Shown one piece after another: positions 42,910 through 52,937 of a stretch of DNA of 64,000 bases. Each line of letters begins with the position of its first letter. The first letter of the stretch is position 1. Below the pieces are notes generated by a model. It was given only the letters and a program-made list of their open reading frames with translations, searched no databases and was not told where the DNA came from. Source of the stretch: Kocuria tytonis (lineage in GTDB: Bacteria; Actinomycetota; Actinomycetes; Actinomycetales; Micrococcaceae); the NCBI RefSeq assembly GCF_003226895.2, contig NZ_PNJG02000002.1, positions 248,001 through 312,000 on the forward strand, read 5' to 3'. Position numbers and translations under genes: made by a program.

Positions 42910-45003
42910 ATGACGCAGGGCATCTACATCTCCGCCATGACACCGCTGAGCGGCAAGACGCTGGTGGCCCTGGGGCTCACGGACACCATGTTCAAGCGCA
43001 CGGACGCCCTGGGCTTCTTCCGCCCGGTGTTCGACGGCGCCACCCCCGAGGACGATTCCGTCCTGCAGCTCATGAAGCGCACCTTCGACCTCCCGGACTC
43101 CCGGTGCCGGGGTGCGGTGTCCCTGGAGCGCACCCGCGAGATCCTGGCCTCCGGTGAGCACGACGAGCTCGACTCCGCGGCCATGGCCGTGTACTCGGAG
43201 ATGGCGCGGGAGTGCGACGTGATCCTGGTGGACGGCACGGATCTGGTGGCCCACAACGCGGTCACCGCGGAGTTCGACCTCAACGCCCGGCTGGCCAACA
43301 ACATGGGCTGCTCCGTGGCCGCCGTGATCAGCGCCCACGACACCGGGCAGGTCAAGGACGTGCTGAACGCCATCGACGTGACCCGCACGGAGCTGCGCCA
43401 GGCCGGCTGCGACATCTACGCCGTGATCGTGAACCGTGCGGACCCGGAGCAGGTGGCGCAGATCCGGCGGGAGGCCAAGCCCGGCAACCACAACCTCCCC
43501 GCCTACGTGATCCCGGAGATCCCCGCAATCTCCAACCCCACCGTGGCCGAGCTGGTGGACGCCCAGGACTACGGCACGGACTTCAACTCCAGCTCCCTGG
43601 ACCGCGACATCAAGGCCGTGAAGGTGGCCGCGATGACCGCGGGGAACTTCCTGGACCAGATCGCGGACGGGGACCTGGTGATCACCCCCGGGGACCGGAC
43701 GGACGTGGTCTCGGCGACCCTGGCGTCGTCGTTGGCGCCCACGCTGCCGGCGCCCGCGGGCATGCTGCTGACCGGGGGTTTCCGGCCCGCCGGCGCGGTG
43801 GGTTCACTGCTGGGCGCGGCCCCGTTCCCCGTGCTGATCACCGGGAAGGACACCTTCTCCACCGCGCAGGCCGTGGCCGGAACGCGCGGCACCCTGGCGG
43901 GCGCGCACTCCCGCAAGATCGCCGCGGCGCGCGGCGCGTGGGCCGAGTACGTGGACAGCGAGGAGCTCTCCGGCCGCCTCACCCTGCCGCGGCCCGTCAA
44001 GCGCACACCGCTGCGCTTTCTTCACGAGCTCGTGGAGACCGCGCGCGGGGACCGCAAGCACATCGTGCTGCCCGAGGGGGACGACCCCCGCATCCTGCGC
44101 GCCGCCGAGCTCATCCACCGCCGCAACTTCTGCGACCTCACCGTGCTGGGCGAGCGCGAGGCCGTGCGTGCGCTCGCCCAGGCAGAGGGCATCGACCTCG
44201 ACTTCGACGCCGACGGCCTGCACCTCGTGGACTTCCAGCACGACGACGCCCTGCGCGAGAAGTACGCGGACGAGTACGTCCGGCTGCGCGCCCACAAGAA
44301 CGTGAGCAGGGGCCAGGCGCTGGAGCGCATGATGGACGGCTCATACTTCGGCACCATGATGGTGCAGCTGGGGGACGTGGACGGCATGGTCTCCGGCGCC
44401 GCACACACCACCGCGAACACCATCCGGCCCGCACTGGAGTTCGTGAAGACCCGCGAGGGCGTGAACATCGTCTCCTCAGTGTTCTTCATGCTGCTCGCGG
44501 ACCGCGTGCTGGTCTACGGCGACTGCGCCGTGAACCCCAACCCGGACGAGCAGCAGCTCGCGGACATCGCCCTGGCCTCCGCGCAGACCGCCCGGGACTT
44601 CGGCGTGGACCCGCGCGTGGCCATGCTGTCCTACTCCACCGGCGGTTCCGGCTCCGGGGCGGACGTCGAGCGGGTGCGCGCCGCCACCGAGCTCGTGCGC
44701 TCCGCGGATCCGGACTTCGAGGTGGAGGGACCCATCCAGTACGACGCCGCCGTGGACGCCTCGATCGCCAAGTCCAAGCTCCCGGGTTCCCACGTGGCGG
44801 GACAGGCCACCGTGTTCGTGTTCCCGGACCTGAATACCGGCAACAACACCTACAAGGCCGTGCAGCAGTCCGCGGGCGCGGTGGCCGTGGGTCCCGTGCT
44901 GCAGGGGCTGCGCAAGCCCGTGAACGACCTTTCCCGCGGCTGCACCGTGGACGACATCGTGAACACCGTGGCCATCACGGCCATTCAGGCGCAGACGCTC
45001 TGA
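42910..45003 (+). CDS. pta: Phosphate acetyltransferase
   Basis: A 697-residue long-form Pta that makes acetyl phosphate from acetyl-CoA. The N-terminal regulatory domain is a P-loop/DRTGG type (GIYISAMTPLSGKTLVALGL at the start). The C-terminal catalytic domain has IVLPEGDDPRILRAAELI, GMVSGAAHTTANTIRPAL, SVFFMLLADRVLVYGDCAVNPNPD and NTGNNTYKAVQQSAGAVAVGPVLQGLRKPVNDLSRG. AAGGGAG precedes the ATG. It is followed by ackA, 146 bases on, with which it forms the acetate pathway. Confidence 0.95.
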   Translation: MTQGIYISAMTPLSGKTLVALGLTDTMFKRTDALGFFRPVFDGATPEDDSVLQLMKRTFDLPDSRCRGAVSLERTREILASGEHDELDSAAMAVYSEMARECDVILVDGTDLVAHNAVTAEFDLNARLANNMGCSVAAVISAHDTGQVKDVLNAIDVTRTELRQAGCDIYAVIVNRADPEQVAQIRREAKPGNHNLPAYVIPEIPAISNPTVAELVDAQDYGTDFNSSSLDRDIKAVKVAAMTAGNFLDQIADGDLVITPGDRTDVVSATLASSLAPTLPAPAGMLLTGGFRPAGAVGSLLGAAPFPVLITGKDTFSTAQAVAGTRGTLAGAHSRKIAAARGAWAEYVDSEELSGRLTLPRPVKRTPLRFLHELVETARGDRKHIVLPEGDDPRILRAAELIHRRNFCDLTVLGEREAVRALAQAEGIDLDFDADGLHLVDFQHDDALREKYADEYVRLRAHKNVSRGQALERMMDGSYFGTMMVQLGDVDGMVSGAAHTTANTIRPALEFVKTREGVNIVSSVFFMLLADRVLVYGDCAVNPNPDEQQLADIALASAQTARDFGVDPRVAMLSYSTGGSGSGADVERVRAATELVRSADPDFEVEGPIQYDAAVDASIAKSKLPGSHVAGQATVFVFPDLNTGNNTYKAVQQSAGAVAVGPVLQGLRKPVNDLSRGCTVDDIVNTVAITAIQAQTL

Positions 45004-45149
45004 GCCCCCTGGTCGGGACGGGAGCGGGCAGGGACCGCGAGTAGCGGGACATGGCCGCGAGCGCCGTCGCCGTCCACCCGCCCCGCCCGCCCGCATCGAA
45101 CCGGCTCCTCCACAACCCGCGGCCATCGCGCCGCTGAAGGGACACCACC

Positions 45150-46382
45150 ATGCTCGTCCTCGTCGTGAACTGCGGCTCCTCCTCCATCAAGTACCAGGTG
45201 CGGGAGGTCACCCCGGAGGGTTCCGAGCCCAGCACGTACACCTCCTCCATGCCCGCGATCGACGAGAACGTGCCCCTGGCCACGGCCACGGCGGGAATGG
45301 CCGGCGGCGAAGTGGTCACCAAGGGGCTGATCGAGAACATCGGCACCTCGAACGTCGCGGACCACACCCAGGCCCTCGAGATCCTGGCCCGGCGCCTGGA
45401 CGAGGAGCTCGGCGGGCGCACCATCGACGCCGCCGGGCACCGCGTGGTGCACGGCGGCGAGCGGTTCTCCGCCCCCGTGCTGGTGAACAACGAGATCATC
45501 CGGGCCATCGAGCGCCTCGCCCCGCTGGCACCGCTGCACAACCCCGCCCACGCGCTGGGGCTGCGGGCCATCCAGAAGACCTATCCGGGGATGCCCCAGG
45601 TGTGCGTGTTCGACACCGCCTTCCACCGCACGATGCCCGAGAAGGCCTGGCGCTACGCCGTCCCCGAGCAGTGGTACGAGCTACACGGGATGCGCCGCTA
45701 CGGGTTCCACGGCACCTCGCACGACTTCGTGACCGGCAGGGCCTGCGAGTTCCTGGGCATCCCGCGGGAGCAGTTCAACGCCGTGGTGGCCCACCTGGGC
45801 AACGGTGCCTCGGCCACCGCCATCCGCGAGGGCCGCTCCTACGACACCTCCATGGGCTACACCCCCCTGGCCGGACTGGTCATGGGCACCCGCAGCGGGG
45901 ACCTGGACCCCTCCGTGGTCACCGCCATGCTGGAGCGCAACCCCGGGATGAGCGCCCAGGACATGAACCGGATCCTCAACAACGAGTCCGGGCTGCAGGG
46001 CATCTGCGGGGACTCGGACATGCGCGCCGTGCAGCAGCGTGCGGACTCCGGCGACGAGCGCGCCCGGCTGGCCCTGGACATGGCCGCCTACCGCCTGGCC
46101 AAGTACATCGGCGGGTACCACGTGGCGGTGGGCGGCGCGCAGGCACTCGTCTTCACCGCGGGCATCGGGGAGAACTCCCCCGCCTTCCGGGCCAGGGTGT
46201 GCGATCAGCTGGGCGCGCTCGGCATCACCCTGGACCCCGAGCGCAACGCGCACCCGGAGGGGGACGTGGCGCGCATCAGCACCGCGGACTCGGCCATCGA
46301 GGTGCTCGTGGTGGGCACGGACGAGGAGCGCGCCATCGCGGAAGCCACCGCGGCACTGGTGTGGGAGCGCGTGAAGAACTGA
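45150..46382 (+). CDS. ackA: Acetate kinase
   Basis: A 410-residue enzyme that converts acetyl phosphate and ADP to acetate and ATP. Motifs present are LVVNCGSSSIKYQV (1-20), AAGHRVVHGGERF, RYGFHGTSHDFV, AHLGNGASATAIREGRSYDTSMGYTPLAGLVMGTRSGDLDP, and FTAGIGENSPAFR. AAGGG precedes the ATG. It pairs with pta. Confidence 0.96.
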   Translation: MLVLVVNCGSSSIKYQVREVTPEGSEPSTYTSSMPAIDENVPLATATAGMAGGEVVTKGLIENIGTSNVADHTQALEILARRLDEELGGRTIDAAGHRVVHGGERFSAPVLVNNEIIRAIERLAPLAPLHNPAHALGLRAIQKTYPGMPQVCVFDTAFHRTMPEKAWRYAVPEQWYELHGMRRYGFHGTSHDFVTGRACEFLGIPREQFNAVVAHLGNGASATAIREGRSYDTSMGYTPLAGLVMGTRSGDLDPSVVTAMLERNPGMSAQDMNRILNNESGLQGICGDSDMRAVQQRADSGDERARLALDMAAYRLAKYIGGYHVAVGGAQALVFTAGIGENSPAFRARVCDQLGALGITLDPERNAHPEGDVARISTADSAIEVLVVGTDEERAIAEATAALVWERVKN

Positions 46383-46409
46383 CGCCCGCCCGCGCGGCGG
46401 TGCGCCCGG

Positions 46410-46913
46410 TCAGCGGGACCTGGTGACCGGCTCCTGCGCGGACCACGGGAACACGATCCACTCGTCCGTGGACTTCCAGGAGAAGTCGGGGCGCACCTCG
46501 GAGCGGGGCTTCTCGTAGATCACCGCGGAGCGGCACTCGGCGCCGTAGCCGCGCAGCAGCTCGAGGACGAGGGACAGGGTGCGCCCGGAGTCCACGACGT
46601 CGTCCACCACCAGGACCTTCTTGTCGCTGATGGACTCGGTGTCCAGCATGGGGGCCAGCAGCACGGGGTCCGGCAGGGTCTCGTGGACGTCCGTGTAGAA
46701 CTCGACGTTCACGGCGTCGGAGAGCTTCACGCCCATGGCGTAGGAGAGCGAACCGGCGGGCAGCAGGCCCCCGCGGGCCACCGCGATGATGATGTCGGGA
46801 ACGAATTCCGAGTCCACGATCTGCTGGGCGAGTTCCCGGGTGGCGGTCCCGAACCCTTCCCAGGTGAGGATTTCCTTGTTGTCCAGTTCGGTGGAGTCCG
46901 CGTGAAAGGCCAT
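46410..46913 (-). CDS. Purine (xanthine/guanine) phosphoribosyltransferase-type protein
   Basis: A 167-residue type I phosphoribosyltransferase. The PRPP motif is VLVVDDVVDSGRTLSLVL (about residues 98-115) and an ARGGLLPAGSLSYAMG substrate loop precedes it. It may salvage xanthine, guanine or hypoxanthine; the C-terminal WSAQEP varies from the E. coli Gpt end. It diverges from the NCS2 permease, which fits uptake plus salvage. The TAATCT box at 46920-46925 gives a leaderless start. Confidence 0.82.
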   Translation of the reverse strand: MAFHADSTELDNKEILTWEGFGTATRELAQQIVDSEFVPDIIIAVARGGLLPAGSLSYAMGVKLSDAVNVEFYTDVHETLPDPVLLAPMLDTESISDKKVLVVDDVVDSGRTLSLVLELLRGYGAECRSAVIYEKPRSEVRPDFSWKSTDEWIVFPWSAQEPVTRSR

Positions 46914-46919
46914 TCCCGT

Positions 46920-46925
46920 AGATTA
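46920..46925 (-). promoter_or_regulatory. -10 box for leaderless phosphoribosyltransferase
   Basis: TAATCT is at exactly -12 to -7 from the ATG at 46913. Confidence 0.5.
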
Positions 46926-47064
46926 GTCGCTTTTGCCGACCCTCAGGTGAACCCATGGCTCGTCCGTGACCGGACGCCGGCGCCCACCGTTCCGGGCCCA
47001 CAGGCACCCGGCCCCGCCTACACTTTCTGACGTCCCCTGCGTTCCGCCCCGATCGAGGATCCCC

Positions 47065-48627
47065 ATGTCCAGCAGCGCATCACCCGTCCTGTCCCACGAG
47101 CGAGACCTGCGCCCCGAGGACGAACGGCTGGGCGCCGGGCGCACGGTGGTCTACGCGGTCCAGCACATCCTGACCATGTACGGCGGGCTCATCGCGGTGC
47201 CCCTGGTGGTCTCCAGTGCCGCGGGGTACGACGCCGCCACCACCGCCCTGCTCGTGGCGGCCGCCCTGTTCGTGGGCGGTTTCGCAACGTTCCTGCAGGC
47301 GTGGGGGCTGCCGCGGATCGGATCGCAGCTGCCGCTGGTGCAGGGGGTGTCCTTCACGGGTATCGCCACGATGCTCTCGGTGCTGGCCACCGGCGGCGGG
47401 ATCCAGTCTGTGATGGGCTCCATCATGGTGGCCTCCGTTTTCGGGTTCCTGGTGGCCCCGTTCTTCGCCCGGGTGCTGCGGTTCTTCCCGCCCGTGGTCA
47501 CGGGATCCATCATCACGACCATCGGCATCACCCTGGTGCCCGTGGCGGCGTCGTGGTCCATGGGCGGGGACGAGAAGGCACCCGGTTACGGTTCGCTGGG
47601 CAACATCGCCCTGGCCGCGGTCACCCTGCTCGCGGTGCTGCTGCTGTCCAAGTTCGGCGGCGCGGTGCTGTCCCGGCTGGCCATCCTGGTGGCCATCGTC
47701 TTCGGCACCGTGGTGGCATGGGCCACCGGGGCGGCGGACTTCTCCCACGTGGGTGACGGCCCATGGGTGGCGCTGCCCTCCCCGTTCCACTTCGGCGCAC
47801 CCACGTTCCACCTGGCGGCAATCGCGGCCATGGCGATCGTGATCCTGGTGAACATGGCGGAGACCACCGCGGACATCCTCGCGCTGTCCGAGGTCACGGG
47901 CTCGCGGATCGACTCCGCACGCATCGCGGACGGACTGCGCGCGGACATGCTCTCCTCCGCCGTGGCCCCGGTGTTCAACTCCTTCACCCAGACCGCGTTC
48001 GTGCAGAACGTGGGCCTCGTGGCCATCACCAAGGTCAAGAGCCGCTACGTGGTGGCCCTGGGCGGGGTGTTCATGGTGCTGCTGGGCATGCTGCCCGTGC
48101 TGGGCCGGGTGATCGCCGCCATCCCGCTGCCCGTGATGGGCGGCGCCGGATTCGTGCTGTTCGGAACGGTGATGTCCTCGGGCATCCGCACCCTGGCACG
48201 GGTGGACTACCGCGGGGGCATGAACCTGATCATCGTGGCGGTGTCCCTGTCCTTCGGGATGGTCCCGATCGTGGCGCCGGACTTCTACGCGGCGTTCCCC
48301 TCCTGGGTGGGCATCATCTTCTCCTCCGGGATCTCCTCCGCCGCCGTGGCCGCGCTGGTGATGAACTTCTTCTTCAACGAGCTCAGCGCCCACAAGCGCT
48401 CCACGGAGGCCATGGGCATGGGCACCGTGGGGCTGCGCGTGCTCTCCCCGCGGGAGGCCGGGGCCCTGCAGGACGGCGACCAGTTCGTGGACGGCCGGCT
48501 GCTGGACGCCCAGGGGCGGGAGATCCCGTTCGCGTCCTCCCAGGAGCAGTACGAGTCCGTGCGGGAACGGATCAACGCGGGCGAACTGACCTCACTGGAC
48601 GAGATCCGGCGGGCGATCGTCGAGTAG
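47065..48627 (+). CDS. Xanthine/uracil permease (NCS2 family)
   Basis: A 520-residue permease with about 14 segments. The start MYGGLIAVPLVVSSAAGY, PRIGSQLPLVQGVSFTGIATM, and NMAETTADILALSEVTGSRID (the purine-type form of the UraA signature) fit xanthine/uric acid transporters. The C-terminus is a soluble tail of 60 residues. GAGG precedes the ATG. Divergent from the purine phosphoribosyltransferase. Confidence 0.9.
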   Translation: MSSSASPVLSHERDLRPEDERLGAGRTVVYAVQHILTMYGGLIAVPLVVSSAAGYDAATTALLVAAALFVGGFATFLQAWGLPRIGSQLPLVQGVSFTGIATMLSVLATGGGIQSVMGSIMVASVFGFLVAPFFARVLRFFPPVVTGSIITTIGITLVPVAASWSMGGDEKAPGYGSLGNIALAAVTLLAVLLLSKFGGAVLSRLAILVAIVFGTVVAWATGAADFSHVGDGPWVALPSPFHFGAPTFHLAAIAAMAIVILVNMAETTADILALSEVTGSRIDSARIADGLRADMLSSAVAPVFNSFTQTAFVQNVGLVAITKVKSRYVVALGGVFMVLLGMLPVLGRVIAAIPLPVMGGAGFVLFGTVMSSGIRTLARVDYRGGMNLIIVAVSLSFGMVPIVAPDFYAAFPSWVGIIFSSGISSAAVAALVMNFFFNELSAHKRSTEAMGMGTVGLRVLSPREAGALQDGDQFVDGRLLDAQGREIPFASSQEQYESVRERINAGELTSLDEIRRAIVE

Positions 48628-48807
48628 CATGTGAAACGGCTCACTTGATTCACTTTCGCACACGCGGGTGGCGCCTCGCGGAACGGTGCTTCGGGCACCC
48701 GCCCCGCGGTGCGCACACCCCGAGGCATTGGCCCCACGGGGCGGGGGTGTCGGTGGGCCGTGCTGAGGGGTCCCCTCCAGCGCCTCCTCGTGACACCCGG
48801 AGTCCTC

Positions 48808-50624
48808 GTGAACACCTCCCTGTTCCCTCGCACCGCACTGCATGCGGCCACGGGGCTGGGCCTCGCCCTGCTTCTCGGCGTGGGCGGCGTGCTGGGCACG
48901 GCCACGCCGGCCGATGCGTACGATCCGGGTCTGCTGCGCGGTGGCATCGGCGCCCACTACCGTTCCAGTCCCGCGGTCCAGAGATCCGTGGGCGACCCCG
49001 TGGCCCCTCAGGACTGCCGCCACCCCGGGGTGCATGCGTGCAGCGCTTCCAGCGCGGGGTCATCACGGCCGAACCCGGGGTGGGCAGCTTCGTGGTGCGC
49101 GGCGGCATGCACGGCTACTGGGCCGGGCACGTGAAGCAGACGGGCTTCCCGGTGAGCAACGAAGCGGTGGACGTCAGCGGCGTCGGCGTGCAGCGCTTCC
49201 GCAACGAGACCCTGGTGTGGAGTGCCGCGACGGGCACCCACCCGGTGCGCGGCGCCATTCGGGGTGCCTACGTCGCTGCGGGCGGTCCCGCCAACGTCGG
49301 CGCTCCCAGCGGCCCCGAGTACACGGTCACGGGAGGGGCGGCGCAGGACTTCCTGATTCCCGCCACCGGGTCCCGCTACACGTTCACGTGGCACGCGGCC
49401 ACGGGGAGGACGTTCATGGTCCGCGGCGGGATCCGCACCGGCTGGACTCTGAGCAAACGCATCGGGGCGGCGGTGAGCGCCGAGCGCGGTGGGCTGCTCC
49501 GCGGCGGCAGCTGGCAGAACTTCAGTGCGGGCCGGGCGTACTGGTCCCCGCAGACCGGGGGTCACACGATCCGCGGCGCCATCCTGGGTGCCTGGCAGCG
49601 CGAGGGCCACGAACGCGGTCTGGGCTATCCCGTGGCCGAGGAACGCTCCGTGACAGGTGGCGCGGAGCAGCGCTTCGAGCGGGGGATCATGCGGTACTCC
49701 GCGGCCACCCGCACGGTGACCACGGTCCGCGCGGCTCCTCCGGCCCCCGAACCGTCGGACACCACCGCCTTCGACGCCGAGGCCGCGCGGTTCGGGCTGG
49801 GCGCCCCCTCCGGCGGGAAGGTCTCCGTGGCCGGGACCTCTGCCAGGCGCTACGCCCACGGCACCGTGTACCACTCCGCGAGCCACGGCTACGTCCTGGC
49901 CACTGCGAACGTGGCGGCCGTGTGGGAGAGGTCCCCGGCCATGCACGGACTGCCCCGGGCGGCGGCGTGGACAGGTGGCGCCCTGAGCACCCGGTTCGAA
50001 AAGGACTCGCTGGTGCTCGACGGCGCGATGGGGAAGGTCGTGCGCAGTGACCTCGCGCTGGGCGCCGGGGACGCCCTGGTGATCGGCGACTCCCAGGTGG
50101 CGGACACCTCGTGGGTGGGCAAGGGGATCGCCGCGAACGGCTACCACCTCACGGCCTACCGCTCCGGCGGGATCGGCTACGTGGCCGACAACCAGGGCAA
50201 CAGGTACGGCTCGTACGGCACGGGTGTGCTGGACAACCAGTGGGCGCTGCCCAGGGGCACCCCGGGCATGATCTTCGTGGGCGGCTCCGGCAACGACCGC
50301 GGGTCCTCCTCCGCCGTGATCACCAGCCGCTCCACCGCCGTGATCCGGGAGCTGCAGCGCCTGTACCCCACGTCCACCATCGTGATGACCGGCGTCATCT
50401 CGCGGTCCGACGTGCTCTACGCCGAACGGCAGCGCGTGGAGGAGGCGCTGCGCGTCACCGCCGAAACCACCGGCGCCCATTTCATCCCCCTGCGCGGCTG
50501 GATCGACACCTACAACGCGCGCGGCTACATGTACGACGCCTACCACTTCAACGAGGCCGGGCAGGTCCACATGGGCGCGATCTTCGCCCCCGAGCTCAAG
50601 CGGGCGCTCGCCCGCACCTCCTGA
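48808..50624 (+). pseudogene. Surface protein with LGFP repeats and SGNH-type domain, frameshifted
   Basis: Secreted protein of about 605 codons, starting at GTG 48808 with GGAG upstream. The signal peptide is NTSLFPRTALHAATGLGLALLLGVGGVLGTATPADA, in two pieces. The first LGFP unit then runs (GGIGAHYRSSPAVQRSVGDPVAPQDC). Near 49023-49030 (CCCCGGGG) the frame shifts by one base, and the rest continues as QRFQRGVITAEPGVGSFVVRGG with further LGFP-like repeats. The C-terminal SGNH-type domain has DALVIGDSQVADTSWVGKGIA, IFVGGSGNDRG and YHFNEAGQVHMG (D/H at the end). The break is explained by loss of one G or C. Decay, phase variation or sequencing error cannot be told apart. Confidence 0.78.
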
Positions 50625-50701
50625 CCGCGCGTCGCGAGGGCACGACGCCGCCCGGCACCCTCGGCCGCCCCGGTCGCCACAGCTCCGCCCGCCGGTGCCG
50701 C

Positions 50702-50746
50702 TGCTCCGCTGCAGATCTCGACCCCCGCATCTGCCACAACGGAGCA
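50702..50746. terminator. Hairpin related to the TGCAGATT element
   Basis: TGCTCCG (50702-50708) with CGGAGCA (50740-50746) and GCAGAT (50711-50716) with ATCTGC (50729-50734) make a two-part stem. It shares CTCCGCT and GCAGAT with the island boundary element. It lies between convergent genes. Confidence 0.55.
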
Positions 50747-50793
50747 GGTGCACCGGGGATGGTGCCCCCGGGAGGGGCAGCCGCGGGTTCCCG

Positions 50794-52833
50794 TCAGCGC
50801 CGCACGCGGTGGTAGGCCGCCGCCACGTCCTGCGCGCGCGGCAGGGCGAGGTGGCCCGGGTGGCCGCGGTGGTGGGCCAGCGCGTCCAGGCCGTCACGGG
50901 CCACCCGGTCCAGCGCGGCGTCCACGAGCTCGGTGAGTGGTGTGCGGCCGTCCGCCGCGCGGTCGATCTCCTCCAGCAGCCGCGCCACGGCCTCCGTCTG
51001 GGAGGGATCCACGAGCTGGCTCAGGGCGGAGACGTCCACGTCCTCGCGGCCCAGCTGGATGGTCTCCAGCCCGCGGGCCCGCGCCGGCCTGTCCCGCCCG
51101 CCGCGCTCCGGCCCGCCCGGGTCACGACGCCCGCCGCGGTGGCTGTGCCCTCCGCCCGAATGGCGCCCGCCGCTGTGGTCGTCCCCTCCATCCAAATGGC
51201 GCCCACCTCCGTGGCCGCCCCCTCCGCCCGGGTCGCTCCCACCGGCGTGGTGCGTGGCCGTCGCCCGCTCCTCGGCGCGCGCCTCCGCCCGGGCCCCGCG
51301 GCCCCCGGAACGGGAGCGGGCGGCGTCGTACCCCGGGCTGCCGGCCACCGCGGGGGCCGACCCCGGGACGTGCGGGCGGATGCTCCCGAAGGTTTCCGCC
51401 GGGCGCATGTCCTCGCGGCGCGGGAACTGCCGCACCACCTGGGCGGCGCGGTCCGTGACGTCCAGGGCGCGGTAGGCATCCATGGCGATCACGAGGTCCG
51501 CGACGTCCAGGAACGCCCCGGAACCGCCCGTGACCAGGATCGAGGACACCCCACGCTCCGCGTAGAGGGCGCCCACCCGGTCCACGAACGGGGTGATGGG
51601 CTCGCGCTCGCCGGGGACCATGGCGCGCATCCGCTCGTCCCGGACCATGAGGTTGGTGGCGCACGTGTCCTCGTCCAGCAGCAGCACCCCGGTCCCGGCC
51701 TCGAACGCCTCCACCGTGGCCGCGGCCTGGGACGTGGAGCCGGACGCGTTGGACGTGCTGAAGTCGCGGGTGTCCGCGCCCGTGGGCAGGTTGGTGATGA
51801 ACGGGGAGACGTCCGTGCGGGACACCGCCCGGCCGTCCTCCGCGCGCACGGACACCGCGCTCGGCAGGGTCACCACGTGCTCGCGCCCGTCTCCGGGAAC
51901 GTGGCTGTACACCCCGCGTTCCAGCGCCTGCAGCAGCGTGGACTTGCCGTGGTAGCCGCCGCCCACGATCACCGTGACGCCCTCCGGGATGCCCATGCCG
52001 CTCACGGTGGAGCCGTCCTCGAGTTCGAGCTCCACGCGCAGGCTCGCAGGGGCCTCGAACGGGACGGCGCCGCGGGTGAGCGGCTCGTCCCGGTGACCGG
52101 AGGCGCGGGGCAGCACGGCGCCGTCGGCCACGAACGCCACGAGACCGCGCTGGGGCAGCTGCGCGCGCAGATGCTGGGCGTCCAGGTGGGCGGTGACGTG
52201 GGCCGCGAAGGCGCGGGCGTCCAGGTTCTCGTACCGCAGGGCGCACTCGACGACGCCCGGCAGCACCTCCGTGAGCAGCCGGTCCGCGGCGTGGCCCCTG
52301 ATGCGCCGGCCCGCGGCGGGCAGGGCGATCTCGCAGCGCACCTCCACAGCGGCCTCCGACGACGCCGCACGGCCGACCCCGTGACGCCGGTCCCCCGTGA
52401 CGACGTCCCCCGCCCCGTGCAGTCCGGACTCACGTGCCGGGGTCGGGCGCGCCACGTTCCCGGGGTCCGGGACGAGCACGGAGGAGCGCTCCAGGATCTC
52501 CTGCCCCGTGCGCTGGATGAAGATCCCGCCCGAGTCCTTGCCGCCGCGGGGGCCCAGCTCACGGGCGGCCCGGGCGAACTCCCGGGTGAGGAGGTCCCCG
52601 GCGGCCACGCGCCGGTCCTTGGTCGCCATCAGTTCCCGCGGGATCCCAGTGCGTTCCAGGGGGATCCGCACGCGCGCCAGCGAGGGCGGTGCGTACGGGT
52701 CCGACTGCACCCGGTCCAGGACAAGCTCTGCATCCCCGATCCGCCACGAGCCCTTGAGCTGCTTGTACGCGCCGTAGCTGCTGCCGTCCAGTCGGCGGAG
52801 GGTCTGGGAGAGGTCCGGGCGAGGTGTGCTCAT
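50794..52833 (-). CDS. Predicted ATPase of the ABC class
   Basis: A 679-residue soluble protein of the ABC-class ATPase group (DUF2791/COG3044 type). Walker A is VGGGYHGKSTLLQALERGVYSHVPGDGREHVV (in parts); LLLDEDTCATNLMVRDERM is the Walker B with DEDTCATN, typical for this group. A His/Gly/Asp-rich segment (roughly residues 520-580, with GGGGHGGGRHLDGGDDHSGG) lies before the C-terminal helices and could bind metal. The function of this family is unclear, possibly RNA-binding. TGCCAT at the -12 to -7 position suggests a leaderless start. Confidence 0.8.
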   Translation of the reverse strand: MSTPRPDLSQTLRRLDGSSYGAYKQLKGSWRIGDAELVLDRVQSDPYAPPSLARVRIPLERTGIPRELMATKDRRVAAGDLLTREFARAARELGPRGGKDSGGIFIQRTGQEILERSSVLVPDPGNVARPTPARESGLHGAGDVVTGDRRHGVGRAASSEAAVEVRCEIALPAAGRRIRGHAADRLLTEVLPGVVECALRYENLDARAFAAHVTAHLDAQHLRAQLPQRGLVAFVADGAVLPRASGHRDEPLTRGAVPFEAPASLRVELELEDGSTVSGMGIPEGVTVIVGGGYHGKSTLLQALERGVYSHVPGDGREHVVTLPSAVSVRAEDGRAVSRTDVSPFITNLPTGADTRDFSTSNASGSTSQAAATVEAFEAGTGVLLLDEDTCATNLMVRDERMRAMVPGEREPITPFVDRVGALYAERGVSSILVTGGSGAFLDVADLVIAMDAYRALDVTDRAAQVVRQFPRREDMRPAETFGSIRPHVPGSAPAVAGSPGYDAARSRSGGRGARAEARAEERATATHHAGGSDPGGGGGHGGGRHLDGGDDHSGGRHSGGGHSHRGGRRDPGGPERGGRDRPARARGLETIQLGREDVDVSALSQLVDPSQTEAVARLLEEIDRAADGRTPLTELVDAALDRVARDGLDALAHHRGHPGHLALPRAQDVAAAYHRVRR

Positions 52834-52937
52834 GGGTCCATGGCATCACATGTGCAGGGCGGGTGGCACGGCGGGTGAACCGCGTGGAGGGTGCGGCCGG
52901 CCCTGGAAGGGGGGCGGGGCGCGGCGGCGCCTGGACC

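Noticed and set aside
47763-48640. The N-terminal part of a long frame that runs into the LGFP gene
   Set aside because: This part overlaps the xanthine permease in another frame. Only the portion after about 49031 belongs to the LGFP protein.
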